From: Hypomesus transpacificus
Lineage: Eukaryota > Chordata > Actinopteri > Osmeriformes > Osmeridae
Reading direction: 5' to 3'
Assembly (NCBI RefSeq): GCF_021917145.1
Contig: NC_061076.1
Location: 3,919,486 to 3,983,485, forward strand
DNA length: 64,000 bases
The first letter of the stretch is position 1. The number at the start of each line of letters is the position of its first letter. The notes below the pieces were generated by a model. The model did no database searches. It was not told the DNA's origin and saw nothing but the letters and a program-made list of their open reading frames with translations. A program made the position numbers and the translations under genes. Positions 1 through 12,239 of the stretch are shown here, one piece after another.

Positions 1-2950
1 CCAATCTAATTTGTCATGGAGACACTTCCAATTACAAAATAGTAATGTGAAGTACATACTGTGATGGAAATAAATCATTATTTAAACAAAGATTTTCCTG
101 ATCCTAAAGAGTACACCAAAAAGTACTGAAATGCCCTAAAATGAGATTCAAACAGGATCAAGCACATCTTGTTTTAATAATACACCAATTTGTGACATTC
201 TAATGATCTATTAACCGTTAAACCGTTACTATGTCGCTACAACGGTATTACGAACGTATTACTATACCCCTTTTCTACCCTCCCTAACGCTTTGAAGTGA
301 GCCCCACATTCATTGCATTCATGTCTTGGCCTCCGAGTATGAGCAGCACAGCAGCAGAAGCTTGTGGGGGAGGGGAGGCAGAAACAAACTCCGTACACAC
401 TGCCAGGCCCTTCCGCAGCCAACCGACAAGTACACAACTTTGCAACACTATTCACCTGCTATATTTTGCACGTGTACGCTAATGAATATTCACTCACACT
501 GACAACCGACAAGCCAAACATTTTCGCAATTGAAAAACACTAAGTGGTGGTTAGAGAACGCGATCCCACATACAGCATTGACTCCCTTACAGCAAAGCGA
601 TGGCACATATCTCCAGCTACCGCAATCCCATTCCTTGAGCAGGAAAAAAAGTGGTCTATATCTTACCTGTGAACACCTACTTGCCGTTTTCGAGTGCATC
701 GGAAATTGTGGCGTGCACAGCTCACTAAGAATCGTGTCATTGATGCGAATAGAAAGAGTTTAAAAATAACAAAGAAAACAGTCCGCTCTCCACCTTTCCA
801 TGGCTGTCTCTCACTCCAGTCTGTGTAGCTTTGCGGAACAGAGGATATACAGCGCCACGCGCGTTCAGAAAAAACACTGACGCCTCGAGAAAAAAATGAA
901 TGGGGAGTGGGTAGGTTAGGCTATATTTCTACAAAGATCATTTTCAAAATGTCATCTGAGTAGAAATCAGTTTTGACTAATCACCCTCCCTGAAAGAAGC
1001 TTTGACCAACAAATTGTCTCATTAAAAGTGACGTACGCCTATGTGGTCAGACGATATGTTTCCGTTGCAAACAAGTCGAATTCCCCTGCCGTCTGATATC
1101 ACAGAGGCTATCATCTATTCGTATGATAGCATTGAGTACAGAGCCGGGGCTTGATTGAGAAAATGTATCACCATAATTAAGATTTGAGTACAGTAACAAA
1201 TAATATATTTGTTTTTACGATGAATAATAGTAATTTGGGAGATTTTTTCTGTAGCCTAACATTCTTGATGCTGGTGAAACATTAAAAAGATTGAAACAAA
1301 AAACATTGGAACATCCTACCTACAGCACCCCTACAGCATTTGATCCAGAGATTAGTGTGGGACACAATTGGTGAACAGATTCCACAAAAAGGAACGCAGG
1401 CAATTTGCATATCACATTTTGATTACACTACAGGAAATGATTGGATTGGCTAGGTCTGGCGTTTATGGCAACTCTTGGCCACTGGCTGTCTTCTCACAGC
1501 TTTTAGATATACAGATGAATTTTTTATTATCCTCACCACACAGAATCTTGCTAAGATAATGTTGAATGAATCAAGCTCCTATTCAGTTTGCTGTACCTCA
1601 TTCATCCATAGCTTGTCTAAAAAGAAATATGAGAGATGCATGGACATATATCTGGACTGGAATATGTATGGGAAAAGAGATAAAGATACATTTTTGAATG
1701 TTTCTTTGAATGTTCTAGACCTGTACATTTCACACCTGCAAACAATCAGGGTGTTTGCTGTACAGAGATAAAAGGCAACTGGAATGTAGAACAGACTTGA
1801 TTATTTTATGAGATTCGATCACTCTAAAGAACACAGGTCTGTGCGTACAGACGTACCTGCCTCAAAACTTAATGAATCATACTCAACTGACTAATGAAAA
1901 TTTTATGTAATTGGTTATTTCGTAAATCATCTTTCATTTCTAATTGGCCTACAGCCAAATTATTTAAATAAATTAGCATGACTTCATCCCTTTTATTAAC
2001 TCAGTAATTCACAGTCTCATATTTCTTTCCAAATTAAATGTCAGTCTTGTCAGTCACAAGCATGTCCCTTCTCAGAGACAGCAGAAGTGCATGTTATCTG
2101 CAATAAAACACATTATTCGGCAAGCGTTGTTCATATCAACAATACGATCTTTCACCCATGATCTTTGCATAATGTAGACCTTCTAATGGCATTGAATTTC
2201 TGACAACAAGAACCAGCTGCCATGTTACTTTGCAAACCTGAACCACCTGCATTACGCCATGAATGTGCAGCATTCCTTTGAAAGCACATCTTATGCTGCT
2301 ATTGCAGAGGGTGAAAAGATACATTGTTTTCGACTTAATTTGAACTACTTCTTTGTTTTATTGTTTCATTTTGTCTGATTTATTTCTGATTTAGGATAGC
2401 CTACTTTTGAGAATAAACTTTAGGCCACTGTGTTTCAGATTTCATTCAGTTGGGAGTGCTATTTTTAAGTCTTGACATGATATTAAACAATTCCCTGCCT
2501 TTAAAATAAGAACACAATGAAGCCATGATTAATAATATGCTTTTACCTTCAATGAGAAGTTATTCCATTGGGGCCTGGATAGGTCTCCTCCAACAACACA
2601 TCCACTTGCTGAGGCTTCCATCGCAAGGTCATTGGATGAATGAAGTGTCAGTAATGAGAGCATTATTTGTAGTACAACTGAATGAAACCTCCAAGTCAAT
2701 GAGCAATGTTGCCATGACACATTTTCTTCACTATCCATTCGGTCCTAAATGAGAAAAAGAGAAAAACATTTGAGTTCATACCTCACAATTTACTAACAGC
2801 CCAATAATATTTTAGCATGCACAAACTGCATGACATGTATTTAAACTTGATTGGCTTGTTTTGTCAGATTAAAGAAGTCTTGATGATAAACACTTTATGC
2901 TACTCCTCTCATTATGGTCATATAAATAATGTCCACATCAAGAAACACTA
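1..2950. other. AT-rich intergenic DNA, no gene seen
   Basis: All open frames here are short, have random-looking composition and carry no recognisable motif. I see no tRNA, no long repeat and no convincing splice-flanked exon. A modestly GC-richer patch around 780-900 contains CACGCGCG-type sequence and could be promoter-like, but nothing downstream on either strand supports a gene. Confidence 0.5.
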
Positions 2951-2984
2951 TAATTGTGTGATGTGACAGAATGTTTGCCACAGG

Positions 2985-3110
2985 GCTCCGGTAGTCTAGA
3001 GGAGACTCTCAGCCAGAGGTACCATCCTCACTAGCAGCTGCACACCCAGGCCTCCTCCTGTCCTCCATGAGTTCTGGCTTTGATCGCAGGGCCCCCCACA
3101 GCGAACCAAA
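2985..3110 (+). other. GC-rich exon-like island ending in a consensus splice donor
   Basis: This patch is clearly GC-richer than the surrounding AT-rich DNA. It starts after an AG (CCACAG) and ends at AAAA|GTAAGT. One frame is open from just after a TAG near its start and includes an internal ATG (M-S-S-G-F-D-R-R). A second frame reads G-S-G-S-L-E-E-T-L-S-Q-R before a stop. No single frame spans the patch from acceptor to donor, so it looks like a decayed exon, a non-coding exon or a fragment of an old repeat. The reverse strand also has a moderately long open frame. I do not recognise the product. Confidence 0.2.
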
Positions 3111-3199
3111 AGTAAGTCCCCGAGGAAGAGCACTTCGACAGACTACCACTACTAACACTTTATAGGCCAGCACTATCAAAGTCTGCATACTGCCAAAGT

Positions 3200-4690
3200 A
3201 CAGCTATATAACTAAATAGGTTTAGTTTGACTGTGTTCATCCTAGGCAAAGCTTCATTTACTTAACCCTGATTTCCACATGATGATTCTTTAATTGTATC
3301 GTGCCACTCATAAGCATGATGACGCAGGTTTCAAAGTAAAGTTTGGATTGCATAAAAGTTTATGTAGAACCCCCCATAGCCAGCAGTGTTTTAAGGCAAA
3401 ACCAAATCTACAGGGAGATTTTACCCAAGAATTTGGTTCTTATTATTTCGTTTTGTTCCATATTGTGGTTTACACTGTATATTTAACAAACCAATTAGCC
3501 TATGAATGTCATGCCTAATTCACATAACTGTCTCTGACCTAGTTCATACATTTTTTACCTCTAACCATAACATCTTAAACCAATGAACCTGCATTCTGTA
3601 GACTTTAAAAGGTATGGGTGCATTAATTCCAAAGCTGTGTCCGAACCTCTAAAGCAGAAACATCTATCCAATTAACTGAACAGAACACATGCAATCATGA
3701 TTTTTGTTTCAGAAAAACACAAAGGAGAATGTTGTTTAATTAAGAAGTAAAATGTTTTAGCACCAGCTAAAACATGTGCCACCAAAGGTGTGCATGAGTC
3801 CTCTGCTAAAATTCACAGCTGGTGAAGATGATAAGGCAACCTACACCAACCCTCCAGAAATGTTTTCTGTTATCCATTGTCTGTGACCCAGCCATCTGCA
3901 CTCTCAACAGCATGTAAGTGCTTCCAAGGGAATTCCTCCAGAGGGATTTAGGCAATCGTAAAAGAATGAAACCTGAGCAAATGGACTTATACACTGTCTT
4001 GGACCCTAAAGAGATGGACATCTGCATAGCCAGTGGTATTTCAATAACATCTTCCATCTTTTCTCTTTCTACAGTATTCAGGAATTCTTTTAACATTGCT
4101 TTAAAAGACTCCTCTAAGTTTAGCTAAATGTATAATTTTCAGCTTACTTAAAAGTATTCCTTCCATGTCTTGGAGAACAAATTAGTTTTTTTCACTCTTT
4201 GTTATTCGTCCCCAATGCACATGTCCAATGTATATTACAGTATAACTATTATAAAGGCTTTGACAAAATGGTATGCCACAATGTCGACAAACAATTGGTA
4301 GGGAGTCTAGCAGTAAATGTTGTTGAAATGGTTCTGCAGGATACACGTTACTGCAAAAGTGTGACAAAACAGACCTTTTATCACAAGATATTAAATAATG
4401 TAGCTTGTACTGTACTTACATTTTATACAGGATACTTTTAGCTTTATATTAGATTTATAAAGCCTTGTAGCAATTATAAAAGTAAAGTATATAAGATTGC
4501 AATTCCCTGTTGTTATCATGCAAATAAAATACTGTACTATGTAAATTATACAGACAATTCCAGATTAAGCCTTGCACTTTTGGTAGTTGGGGTTTTGGAT
4601 ATCTGTCAACAGATGTTAATTCAAGTTAAGTAATTATTTTCAAATTAATATCTTCTTCCTTTGTACATTTTTAGATTGAGGTATTATCAA
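3200..4690. other. AT-rich stretch without supported gene
   Basis: Short overlapping frames exist on both strands near 3.8-4.1 kb. They have no family signature and no paired splice signals, so I see nothing annotatable. Confidence 0.4.
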
Positions 4691-4702
4691 CTAAAAGGAA
4701 AA

Positions 4703-4950
4703 CTATTCCTCAACTTTAAAAAGAAACACTTTGTGAAGTGCTTTTTGTGAGAGTATATATACAACTTCATATTTCTCACTTTCTTTTATATTGCGTTTTG
4801 TTCCACCTGTCAATGTGTATTTGAAATATTTTGTTGGCCTTGCTTCAAACAGGATTATCTCCGGTGAGACCTCTTCAACAATACCCCTTCTAGACATAAA
4901 AGTGTATGCATTGTCATTAGCCACACTAAAGAGCGTGTTAAAATGATTTA
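4703..4950 (-). CDS. possible terminal coding exon of an unrecognised minus-strand gene
   Basis: On the minus strand a TTCAG acceptor ends at 4951. It is followed by about 80 codons to a TAG stop at 4703. The frame has ordinary amino-acid composition with mixed charged and hydrophobic residues, such as G-I-V-E-E-V-S-P-E-I-I-L-F-E-A-R-P and K-Y-E-V-V-Y-I-L. That is unusual for random AT-rich DNA. It lies downstream of a possible first exon at 5780-5900 on the same strand, but I could not find a consistent middle exon linking them. I recognise no family. It could be a real gene end, a pseudogene or chance. Confidence 0.25.
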
Positions 4951-5779
4951 CTGAAGTTTGACGGACAAACACATTCAAGTAGTGAGAATAAAAGGATTCA
5001 TTAAATCACAGAATCAAAGATGAATTCCTTCAGTGACAAATTAATAAACTCAAATTATCAGTAAAATGGACAGATGAGGCTGGGTGTTTAGACAATGACT
5101 AAACAATGACTAGACAATGACAGCCTGAACCTCTGAGTAACACTGACTAAAGAGTTATTTGACTAAAAAGACCTAAGAAAGTGTGTGTTTGGTGTATTGA
5201 TATGCTGCTCTTTTAGGTCCTTGAAGGTCTTAAAAGGGCAACACCAAAAGACTGTCAGAAAATATATTCTGGAGTCCTGCTGATGTTCTTTGTCCTTACT
5301 GAATATGCTGGGACTAACAAACCCAGGAGTGGATTAGGCACAGCGGATTAAGTGATGTGCCGATTTGAGTTCCTATGACTGTTTTTCATAGTTCCATTCA
5401 TGGTTTTGAAAGGATAAACTATCTTCAGCACATATTTTGATTCAATTTTAAATGGACCACTGGTGACATGCCAATTGTAGCGATGTGTCCAATGGCGAAA
5501 GTCGCTGATGGTAGATCTGTTGGGTTGAACAAATGCACACAAATATGGCATGAAGTCTTGTCATTATCTCAGACAGTCTGAGCTTGGGATGCACTTCAAA
5601 CAGTCAAAACAATTGATGTGCTTTGGTTTTGATGGTTAGCTTTTAAAACCAAATCATGTACGCTGTTAAAACATAAAGAAAGCAAAAAATGAATCGACAA
5701 ACAACGCAACTTCAAAAGAGAGGCAATCGCAGCCTCCTTCACCGTCAAAGGTTCAAAACTATAAAGACAGGATACCTAC

Positions 5780-5900
5780 CATTTGGATGTGCCTTCCTAT
5801 GTATCAATTGTTTTTGTTGTGCTGAAATGTAGACCGCCAAAACTGTCTTTCTATGGATCACATCTCGCACTACGCAGTCTGCAGTATGCACGGCCGCCAT
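5780..5900 (-). CDS. possible first coding exon with YY1-type start context
   Basis: The minus strand reads AAGATGGCGGC, the YY1 element that overlaps the start codon of many vertebrate genes (Met-Ala-Ala). An open frame of 40 codons plus one base then runs to a donor, AATG|GTAGGT. Read through, the frame stops within about a dozen codons after the donor, as expected for intron sequence. An exon-like open stretch with a CAACAG acceptor lies near 5535 on the same strand, but none of its frames stays open to a good donor. I do not recognise the encoded residues. It could be the 5' end of a gene with the exon at 4703-4950, or only a promoter with a non-coding transcript. Confidence 0.3.
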
Positions 5901-5903
5901 CTT
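5893..5903 (-). promoter_or_regulatory. YY1 consensus site (AAGATGGCGGC)
   Basis: The 11-bp YY1 core matches the consensus exactly on the minus strand. It sits at the start of an open frame, the placement typical of YY1-controlled core promoters just downstream of the transcription start. Binding is inferred from the motif alone. Confidence 0.45.
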
Positions 5904-8473
5904 TAATCACAACTGAGTTCATCTGTCGATGGTTCTTCCCTTTATCCTCTTTCTTTCTCTGTTCTTCTCTATGTGCCAGCCCCCTCTGTGTTTGTTGTGG
6001 GGGGTTCATCTTTTCTGACTGACATCAAACCGCCATATCGACAGGCTCATGGCCCGCCTGGTAGGAGGGTAGCACGAACATGCAGCATTGGCGGCTGTCC
6101 TTTTTTTCACGCCTCAGATTTACTGACCACATTTAGTTTTCTCAAAATCATATGGGATTACAAACAAAAATGAATCTCAAAACTGAGGCCTTTGATCTCA
6201 GGGAGGTCGGCCTCAAAGCTTCTCCATTGAGCCCATTGAAATATCCTTCTCTGAAATGGTCTGAGTAATGAGATTTAGCTTTGATTGATCGTGCTCAATT
6301 TTGTATAACCAAACGCTTTAAACACAGTCACATTGGATATATTTATGATACACAATTTCTTTCTAAACCGTTATCCAACCAATACGACTTCATTGTACAT
6401 TCTTGCTGGGTAAATTAAGAAATATACTCCAAGTAAACAAGAGCTCAGCTGGAGTTCTTTGATGGCGCCACTTGAAATCAAATGTGATTTGAGTGGCCTT
6501 TGACTACTTCATTTGTTAAAAGTACAAACTCTCCTTTTCTTACGCTTTCATCCTGCCAGTGCATTTCATTTATACTGACACCCCCCTTTTATAAGGCTCT
6601 TGCCTCTTTTATGGTCCCACATTGAATGTTAAGGCTGTTTACTGTCAATTGTATTGTTCAGTGGAGCACTTTCAATGAACAATAACAAGAGTTAAGTTTC
6701 AAAATGGGCGATGCTCTCACCTGCCTCTCCTGCTGAGGGTGTCGTCGGATCTGTTTTCTGTGGTCCGCCATAACTGGGTGCAGTCCCCTTCTTGCTACTC
6801 TAGAATAGACTACTTTCTTATACTCATGAACCTGTTTCTGTTTCTTACTAGTGTGTTGCTGAAAGATGAGCATCTTTACTTTATGTTGCAGCCCCAGCTC
6901 TGCAATCCTATTGGAGGATGCAAGAACTAGAGGATAGTCTGCAGAATCGTATCGTAACTATGGCAACAGACCCCGCAGGCCTGTATGATCTGTTCTTAAT
7001 TGCTGGTAAAAATTTGAGACAGAGAACACCAGATAACAGTGGACAGAATCACATTGTGTTAAAAGACTTACGAGTGACTAATCCAGAAATTAAACTGACT
7101 TCAAAACCAATAGCAAAAACACAGCTGAACGGATAGTTCAGTAAGCATTCCATTCAGTTTCCTTCAGTCATTGAGAAAAAAGAAACTCTCCAGCAATAAA
7201 CGTAGCTAATGTTACCCACTGAATTCTGGGGTGTTTGACATTAATACTGAAGTAATATTTTAGTTGAACTTTTGTTTGCATTTAATTAATGCAGATGCAG
7301 GATTAAATAGGATTCAGAAGAAAAAAATCTAAACGTATGTTGATTAGAGCTAAAAAGAAAATTGGGGAAAGGGGGGAGAGATCATATTGCCTTTGTTGTA
7401 TAGCGTTATAGGCTGCTTACATTTCATATAGATTTCACACTTGCTTGTCGTGTAGCAGCCAGGGTCAGACCAAGCAAACCATTCCCACAATGACTGGTGT
7501 TCCATTCTCACTACAGCAGCTAATATCCATAGTGTCGCCTGCCACTTGCATTTGGCCTAGATCGTGACAAACCAACACAAATTCTACGAACAGACTTTCA
7601 CTTGTCAGTAGTCCCTTAAAGAAAAAAGGAATGCTTTGGACTCCTACACTCCAGCCACACTCAGATGCAAGTTTTTTTTAAGAGGTGGATAGAGCAAGAC
7701 ACAACAAGGCAAGTAGCAAAGACAGGCCCCTCAAAAGTCAAATAATTAGTTTGTACATTGTTGGGTAGTGAGCTGTCAAATTTTGGAATGGCAAGATAAA
7801 TCGTAATAAGCAACATACCTACGGTTGTCATCATCACATGCATCGTTTTTTTTTGGGCAGAAGAATGCAGATGTGCTGAAACACAAAGTTATTTATTAAC
7901 ACAAAGTTATTTATAACTTGTGACTTTATGATTTATATTTGTGTTATTATCTATATGACTCCTCTTGACACCTCATTGTATGACAATTATTGTGGAGTCA
8001 AAAAAATTGGAAATCATTTAAACAATAAAATAACTTTTGGAGGTACAGAAAAAATCTTAAACTGTATACGAAAAGGTGATATTGTACTAAAACGTAACAT
8101 GTATTTAATATCAGGGAAGCATACAATGCTATGTTGACTCATGATGTTAGTTTGCACAAAACCAGTGAGACTGTGGTCTCATTTTTCAGTACGGTTCATC
8201 TGGAGGGTGTGGCTAATACAGGATACTAAGATCTTAGAGTTTAGCCAAGGACAGTCTGGGTGTGTTCGTCATATTGTGTTTCATTTTGCTGCTCTTGTTA
8301 CAGCATCTGAGCACTATACACAAACATGAGATAAGGAAGCGGCCCAATGAGCTCATCCAATACTGTATAATTTCCAGGCATTAGGAAGCACTATCCACCA
8401 CAAGCCCCTGCTCAATTACCCATTACACGCATTTTGGCACCAGTTAATTTTAGTAGAATATATTTAATATATT

Positions 8474-8500
8474 TAGGTTAGGGTTAAGGTTAGGGTTAGG
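8474..8500 (+). repeat. short interstitial telomere-like repeat
   Basis: The sequence is made of imperfect TTAGGG-type units (TAGGTTAGGGTTAAGG and onward), about four units in all. Such patches are common in fish genomes as simple repeats or remnants of telomerase-mediated repair. It is too short to imply an ancient chromosome end. Confidence 0.6.
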
Positions 8501-10006
8501 CTATCCACTCCATATCTTCAGGGTTACAACTGCCTGGTTCAAATTATTGCGTATTTTGGGGGACTTTGCTTAACTTTTCAATGCAATCTCTATGTGTGTG
8601 GGTCATTCCACAAAAGGAGGACATTTTACATTTTGAAAAGTCACACTTTTAACATTCGCTACAATGTAATTACAAAAATTGTATTCTTCTGGCTATTTGA
8701 ACCAGTTAGTAAATCAACTGTAAAGCAGTGAATTTGTATTTTTTTTGCAAATATTGCATACCATGTGCATGCCCTGTAGACCCAGTTGAAAACTAAATGT
8801 GTTCTTCCAAAATCTGCATTTCCCTCCAATTTCTTAGAATGAATTACTCATTTTTAGGGGATAAGAAAGTAATGATATCCAATGGGCTACTCTCATTGTT
8901 TCCCCATTGTTTCAATGACTGGGCTGCACTTCAGTTATCAGTGTTCCCAGGCCCCAAACATGGACCTCTGAGATAAACAAAGCCTCAGCAGTTATGTCTG
9001 ACTGAAAATATAATCATGCCATTAAACAACCAGCATTTAAAGCAAACAAAATAACCCTTACTCATTTCACCTAGCACAGTTTTTTTTTTAAATTGTTTCT
9101 ATGTACAGAGGAACGCCTGTTATGCATGCTTATTGTTCTCCTTCTGCAGGAGATTGTGGGTTTGTACAATGGGAATAGATTTTGTTATAACAGTCGTATC
9201 TCTTGTGGTTACTAAGTAAGATAATTCTGAGGCTTCTATCAAAAAAAAAGAGACAGATTTTATTCCTCTGGGTGTTGATGATTAGGGATAAGCAGGTCAA
9301 GGTTTCATACACAACATCTGTGGTTTTCACAGTCTCATTCCCAATGGTAATGAGTCTTATTCATTTTTGAAACCCTTTGAAACAGCCCTTAGGATATCTG
9401 ATCAAATAAAAGACCCCAAGGCAAGCATTTTTCTATGATGTTTAGAAAAAAAGACAATAAAAAAAGCTTTGCCAGTGTCATGCATATTGTATCACAAAAT
9501 GGAAAGGCAAGGCAAATATACTGATTATAGCATGTATCAATTTGTTATTGCTACTTAGTTTTATGGTATATTACACTTCTCATAAATAATCAAGAAATAT
9601 TAATCATGTCTTTTAGTTGCGATTATGACATTGGGAATTATGACATCTTAATTCAACCAATAAGTACAGACGTTAATCCCATTGTCCAGAGTTATTTCTT
9701 TACTCAGGTTTCCACAATATTCTTTGTCCTGTGAGCCCATCCCCCAATCACCAACACCACTAGCCCTCACCCCCTCTTCTCTCCCAAAGGTGTTTGTTTA
9801 TTCCTCCCTCCAGGCCACAGGACCAAACCCCAAACTCGCCGTCAAAGAACATTTTGAAAGAGAAGATTAAAGGACACAGAAAACAACTGGGGTAGTAACT
9901 CAGCTGCCCCGGCCATCTGTGCTTCACATGCACAAGACTACCACATTCAAAAGACAACGCGGTATTCAATAGAAGATCATATTTTTTTACTAATTGTACA
10001 TTGAAT

Positions 10007-10110
10007 GATGGAGGAGGAGGGAGAAAGAACGAAAGAAAGAGAATGAAGATGGAAAGGAAGTGTGGGAGAGAGCGAGAGAAAAAAGTGAACGAGAAAAGAG
10101 AGCCAGACGT
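10007..10110 (+). repeat. GA-rich low-complexity tract
   Basis: About 100 bases are almost purely purine (GGAGGAGGGAGAAAG, then mixed GA and GAAA units). It is a degenerate simple repeat with no coding meaning. Confidence 0.7.
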
Positions 10111-10421
10111 GGGGGAAAGATAAATAATATTGTGTAACAGCTTCCCCTTGTGGTTCAAAAACACATTTTCGAGTATTTGTTTACATGCAAAGTTTTGGCT
10201 ACCATTTTAAAATTATAGATCTTTCTTTCAAATGTTTTCACATTGCTTAGTCCCTTTAGCAAACCTATCTAGCAGTCAAAATATATTTCATGGTAGTCAT
10301 TTTGTGCATATTTGACATTGTAATTGGTTTAGGTTTGAAAGCCAAACTCATGATTTAGAACGCTCTACTTTGCCAATGGAATTTTATATTGAAATACTTA
10401 ATATTCGGCGGCAAAAGCGCA

Positions 10422-10493
10422 GGCGCGGTGGCCAAGTGGTAAGGCGTCGGTCTCGTAAACCGAAGATCGCGGGTTCGAACCCCGTCCGTGCCT
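10422..10493 (+). tRNA. tRNA-Thr (anticodon CGT)
   Basis: A 72-base cloverleaf. The acceptor stem GGCGCGG pairs imperfectly with CCGTGCC at the 3' side. The D arm holds a canonical A box (TGGCCAAGTGG). The anticodon stem TCGGT/ACCGA encloses the loop CTCGTAA, giving anticodon CGT, which reads the threonine codon ACG. The T arm has the B box GGGTTCGAACCCC. There is no intron. A TTTT Pol III terminator begins at the last tRNA base. Sequence and fold agree with vertebrate tRNA-Thr-CGT, so this looks like an intact gene rather than a SINE. It stands alone, with no second tRNA in the window. Confidence 0.96.
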
Positions 10494-10499
10494 TTTGAA

Positions 10500-11950
10500 G
10501 TGCAGTTCATTAGCATAAATATGACATGCATTTCCTCTCTTAACGTTCATAATAAATTAAAAAATATATAATAACTCGATGCAGAGACCAACAAAGCAAG
10601 CAACAGCCTTCCTCCTTGAATTGTACAAGTAGCTATTCGAGTAGACAGAGGGCGACATATTAACTACCGTATAAAAAATAATTATCTGCATGATCCTATT
10701 TTTTTCAATTAAGGGTTACCCATGGCCAAATGTTTAATTTAGAATAAACACATTTTTAGAGAGGAATTTGCGAATGTCATTTGAGTGTATACCATTCTGA
10801 AAAATCATAAATATTTGTCATTATCAGATCCACATATTTGTATGAATTTCCTATGTTGGGAGATTTGGTAACGGAAATGGGTCACATCGCAGGCCTACAC
10901 ATGTCCCAACTTGTCTCTTATTGACAATGGTTGAGGCAACAAAACTAGTTAATCCATTAACAACTAAAATGTTTGATGCCAATTTCATTTGTGTTGTTTA
11001 CTTTGGAGACGAAATCTTACCCCCTCTCGGCCTCTCATACCTCGTGGCGTAAACCATGAACGCTGTTTGAGGAACTGCTATTGAGATGTTAGAATGCACT
11101 GAGGCAATTCTACGAAGCACTGCTGATCTCACCACTAGGAGCACGTAGGCTATAGCCTACTTAAAGAAACAACAACAGATAAAATCCGACAAGATGGTCA
11201 TTGATGCCCAGCTGACTGATTTGATTTGAATCAAGGTAAGTTTAAAGCAATATTATTGTATACAGGAGTTTGTTCAACAGTTTTTCCTTAACATTGATAC
11301 GGTAAATGTGAGCGATTTACGTCGTCTTTCTTGCAGGGCTGGGCACGCAGGTGTTAGGTGTCCAGTGGTCTTTATCAGTCCGTCCTAAATCATTTTTGTG
11401 AGGATGTAACGTACACTGTTATTTGTCTGTGCATATAAGTTGCATTAAATCGCAGGAAGTATTAATGATCAATGGGTGGTAGATATCATCCGTCGTTATA
11501 TTTCCCAGGGTGGTCTGTCTAAGCACCAGACAGATTGTGTCTGAGAGTACCTGAACTCTCCAGAGATCAGCAGACAGCGTCTCGTACTGCAGACTCGAGT
11601 CACTTTACTAAATGCGCAATAGAGCAGGTCGTGTTCTTTTCGTCTTTTTGTTTTCTTTTACAGTCTAATATGGAATATGTACGTTTAGTTGGTAGTAGAA
11701 TTATTGATCAATTGTGTTTTAAAGATTAGAAAACGGTTTATTAAATGCACTGAATCTTGTATAATAAAACTGTTCTAAAGTATTTGTTCTTCTTCTTCCT
11801 TTTAATAAACAGGAGTATAGACACAATTTAGGCTATTACAACATTATTTTATTCCAGTGCTAAAGTGAAAGAGCCATGTAGTGCTATTAGTTCACAAAAT
11901 CAAAGGAGAAAGCCTGAGTATTCATGCTCTATTTTAGCAGACTACATCAA
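10500..11950. other. intergenic, likely upstream part of the miR-193b/365 primary transcript
   Basis: No coding signal. A consensus donor TCAAG|GTAAGT ends a possible exon at 11235, about 730 bases upstream of the miRNA hairpins on the same strand. In mammals mir-193b and mir-365 lie in a spliced non-coding host transcript, so this could be an exon of the fish counterpart. That is inference from one splice signal. Confidence 0.35.
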
Positions 11951-11960
11951 GTGGCTTATA

Positions 11961-12043
11961 GTGGTCTCAGTGACGGGATATTGGGGGCAAGATGAGTTGA
12001 TAAAAATCCAACTGGCCCACAAAGTCCCGCTTCTGGCATGCAC
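11961..12043 (+). ncRNA. mir193b: mir-193b precursor hairpin
   Basis: The stem-loop carries a 3' arm at 12010-12031 beginning AACTGGCCCAC and ending GTCCCGCT, recognisable as miR-193b-3p. The 5' arm at 11974-11995 begins CGGGATATTG and ends CAAGATGA, like miR-193b-5p. The flank GTGGTCTCAG also matches the known human precursor start. Seed ACTGGCC is exact. Base 10 of the 3' arm is A, where human miR-193b has T; A is the base miR-193a has there, while the 3' end is of the 193b type. The family is processed by Drosha and Dicer and acts in adipose, muscle and tumour-suppressor pathways. It is probably co-transcribed with mir-365, which starts about 100 bases downstream. Confidence 0.95.
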
Positions 12044-12146
12044 GCTATCGTCTAAAATGTGAAGGCCAACGTATTTCTCTTTTGAACTACTGAAATACAA
12101 ATACTTTTAACCAAGCAATGCTATAGACTAAGAATTGTTTAAACAC

Positions 12147-12232
12147 AGCACGGAGAATGAGGGGCTTTTGGGGGCACGTGTGTTTTAGTTTCACAGTCAT
12201 AATGCCCCTAAAAATCCTTATTGCTCTTGCAT
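12147..12232 (+). ncRNA. mir365: mir-365 precursor hairpin
   Basis: The 3' arm at 12200-12221 starts TAATGCCCCTAAAAATCC and agrees with vertebrate miR-365-3p over its whole length. The 5' arm at 12160-12182 (AGGGGCTTTTGGGGGCA and onward) pairs with it and resembles miR-365-5p. The downstream flank TTGCTCTTGCA is the same as in the human precursor. It lies on the same strand as mir-193b with about 170 bases between the two mature 3' arms, so one primary transcript almost certainly carries both. In mammals the same pair occurs at two loci, including 16p13.12, consistent with the 16p13-like gene content of this window. Confidence 0.96.
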
Positions 12233-12239
12233 TGATCTC

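Larger units (their letters stand above)
6000..10421. other. AT-rich intergenic DNA
   Basis: No supported gene. Visible items are a tandem pair of a 16-18 bp unit (ACACAAAGTTATTTA) at about 7880-7915, an interstitial telomere-like patch at 8474-8500 and a GA-rich tract at about 10007-10110. The 134-codon minus-strand frame over 9760-10164 runs through the GA tract and is low complexity. Confidence 0.5.

Noticed and set aside
9760-10164. 134-codon minus-strand open frame
   Set aside because: It runs through the GA-rich tract, which yields Ser/Phe/Leu low complexity.
11865-12062. 65-codon frame over the mir-193b hairpin
   Set aside because: The sequence is explained by the miRNA precursor; the frame is incidental.
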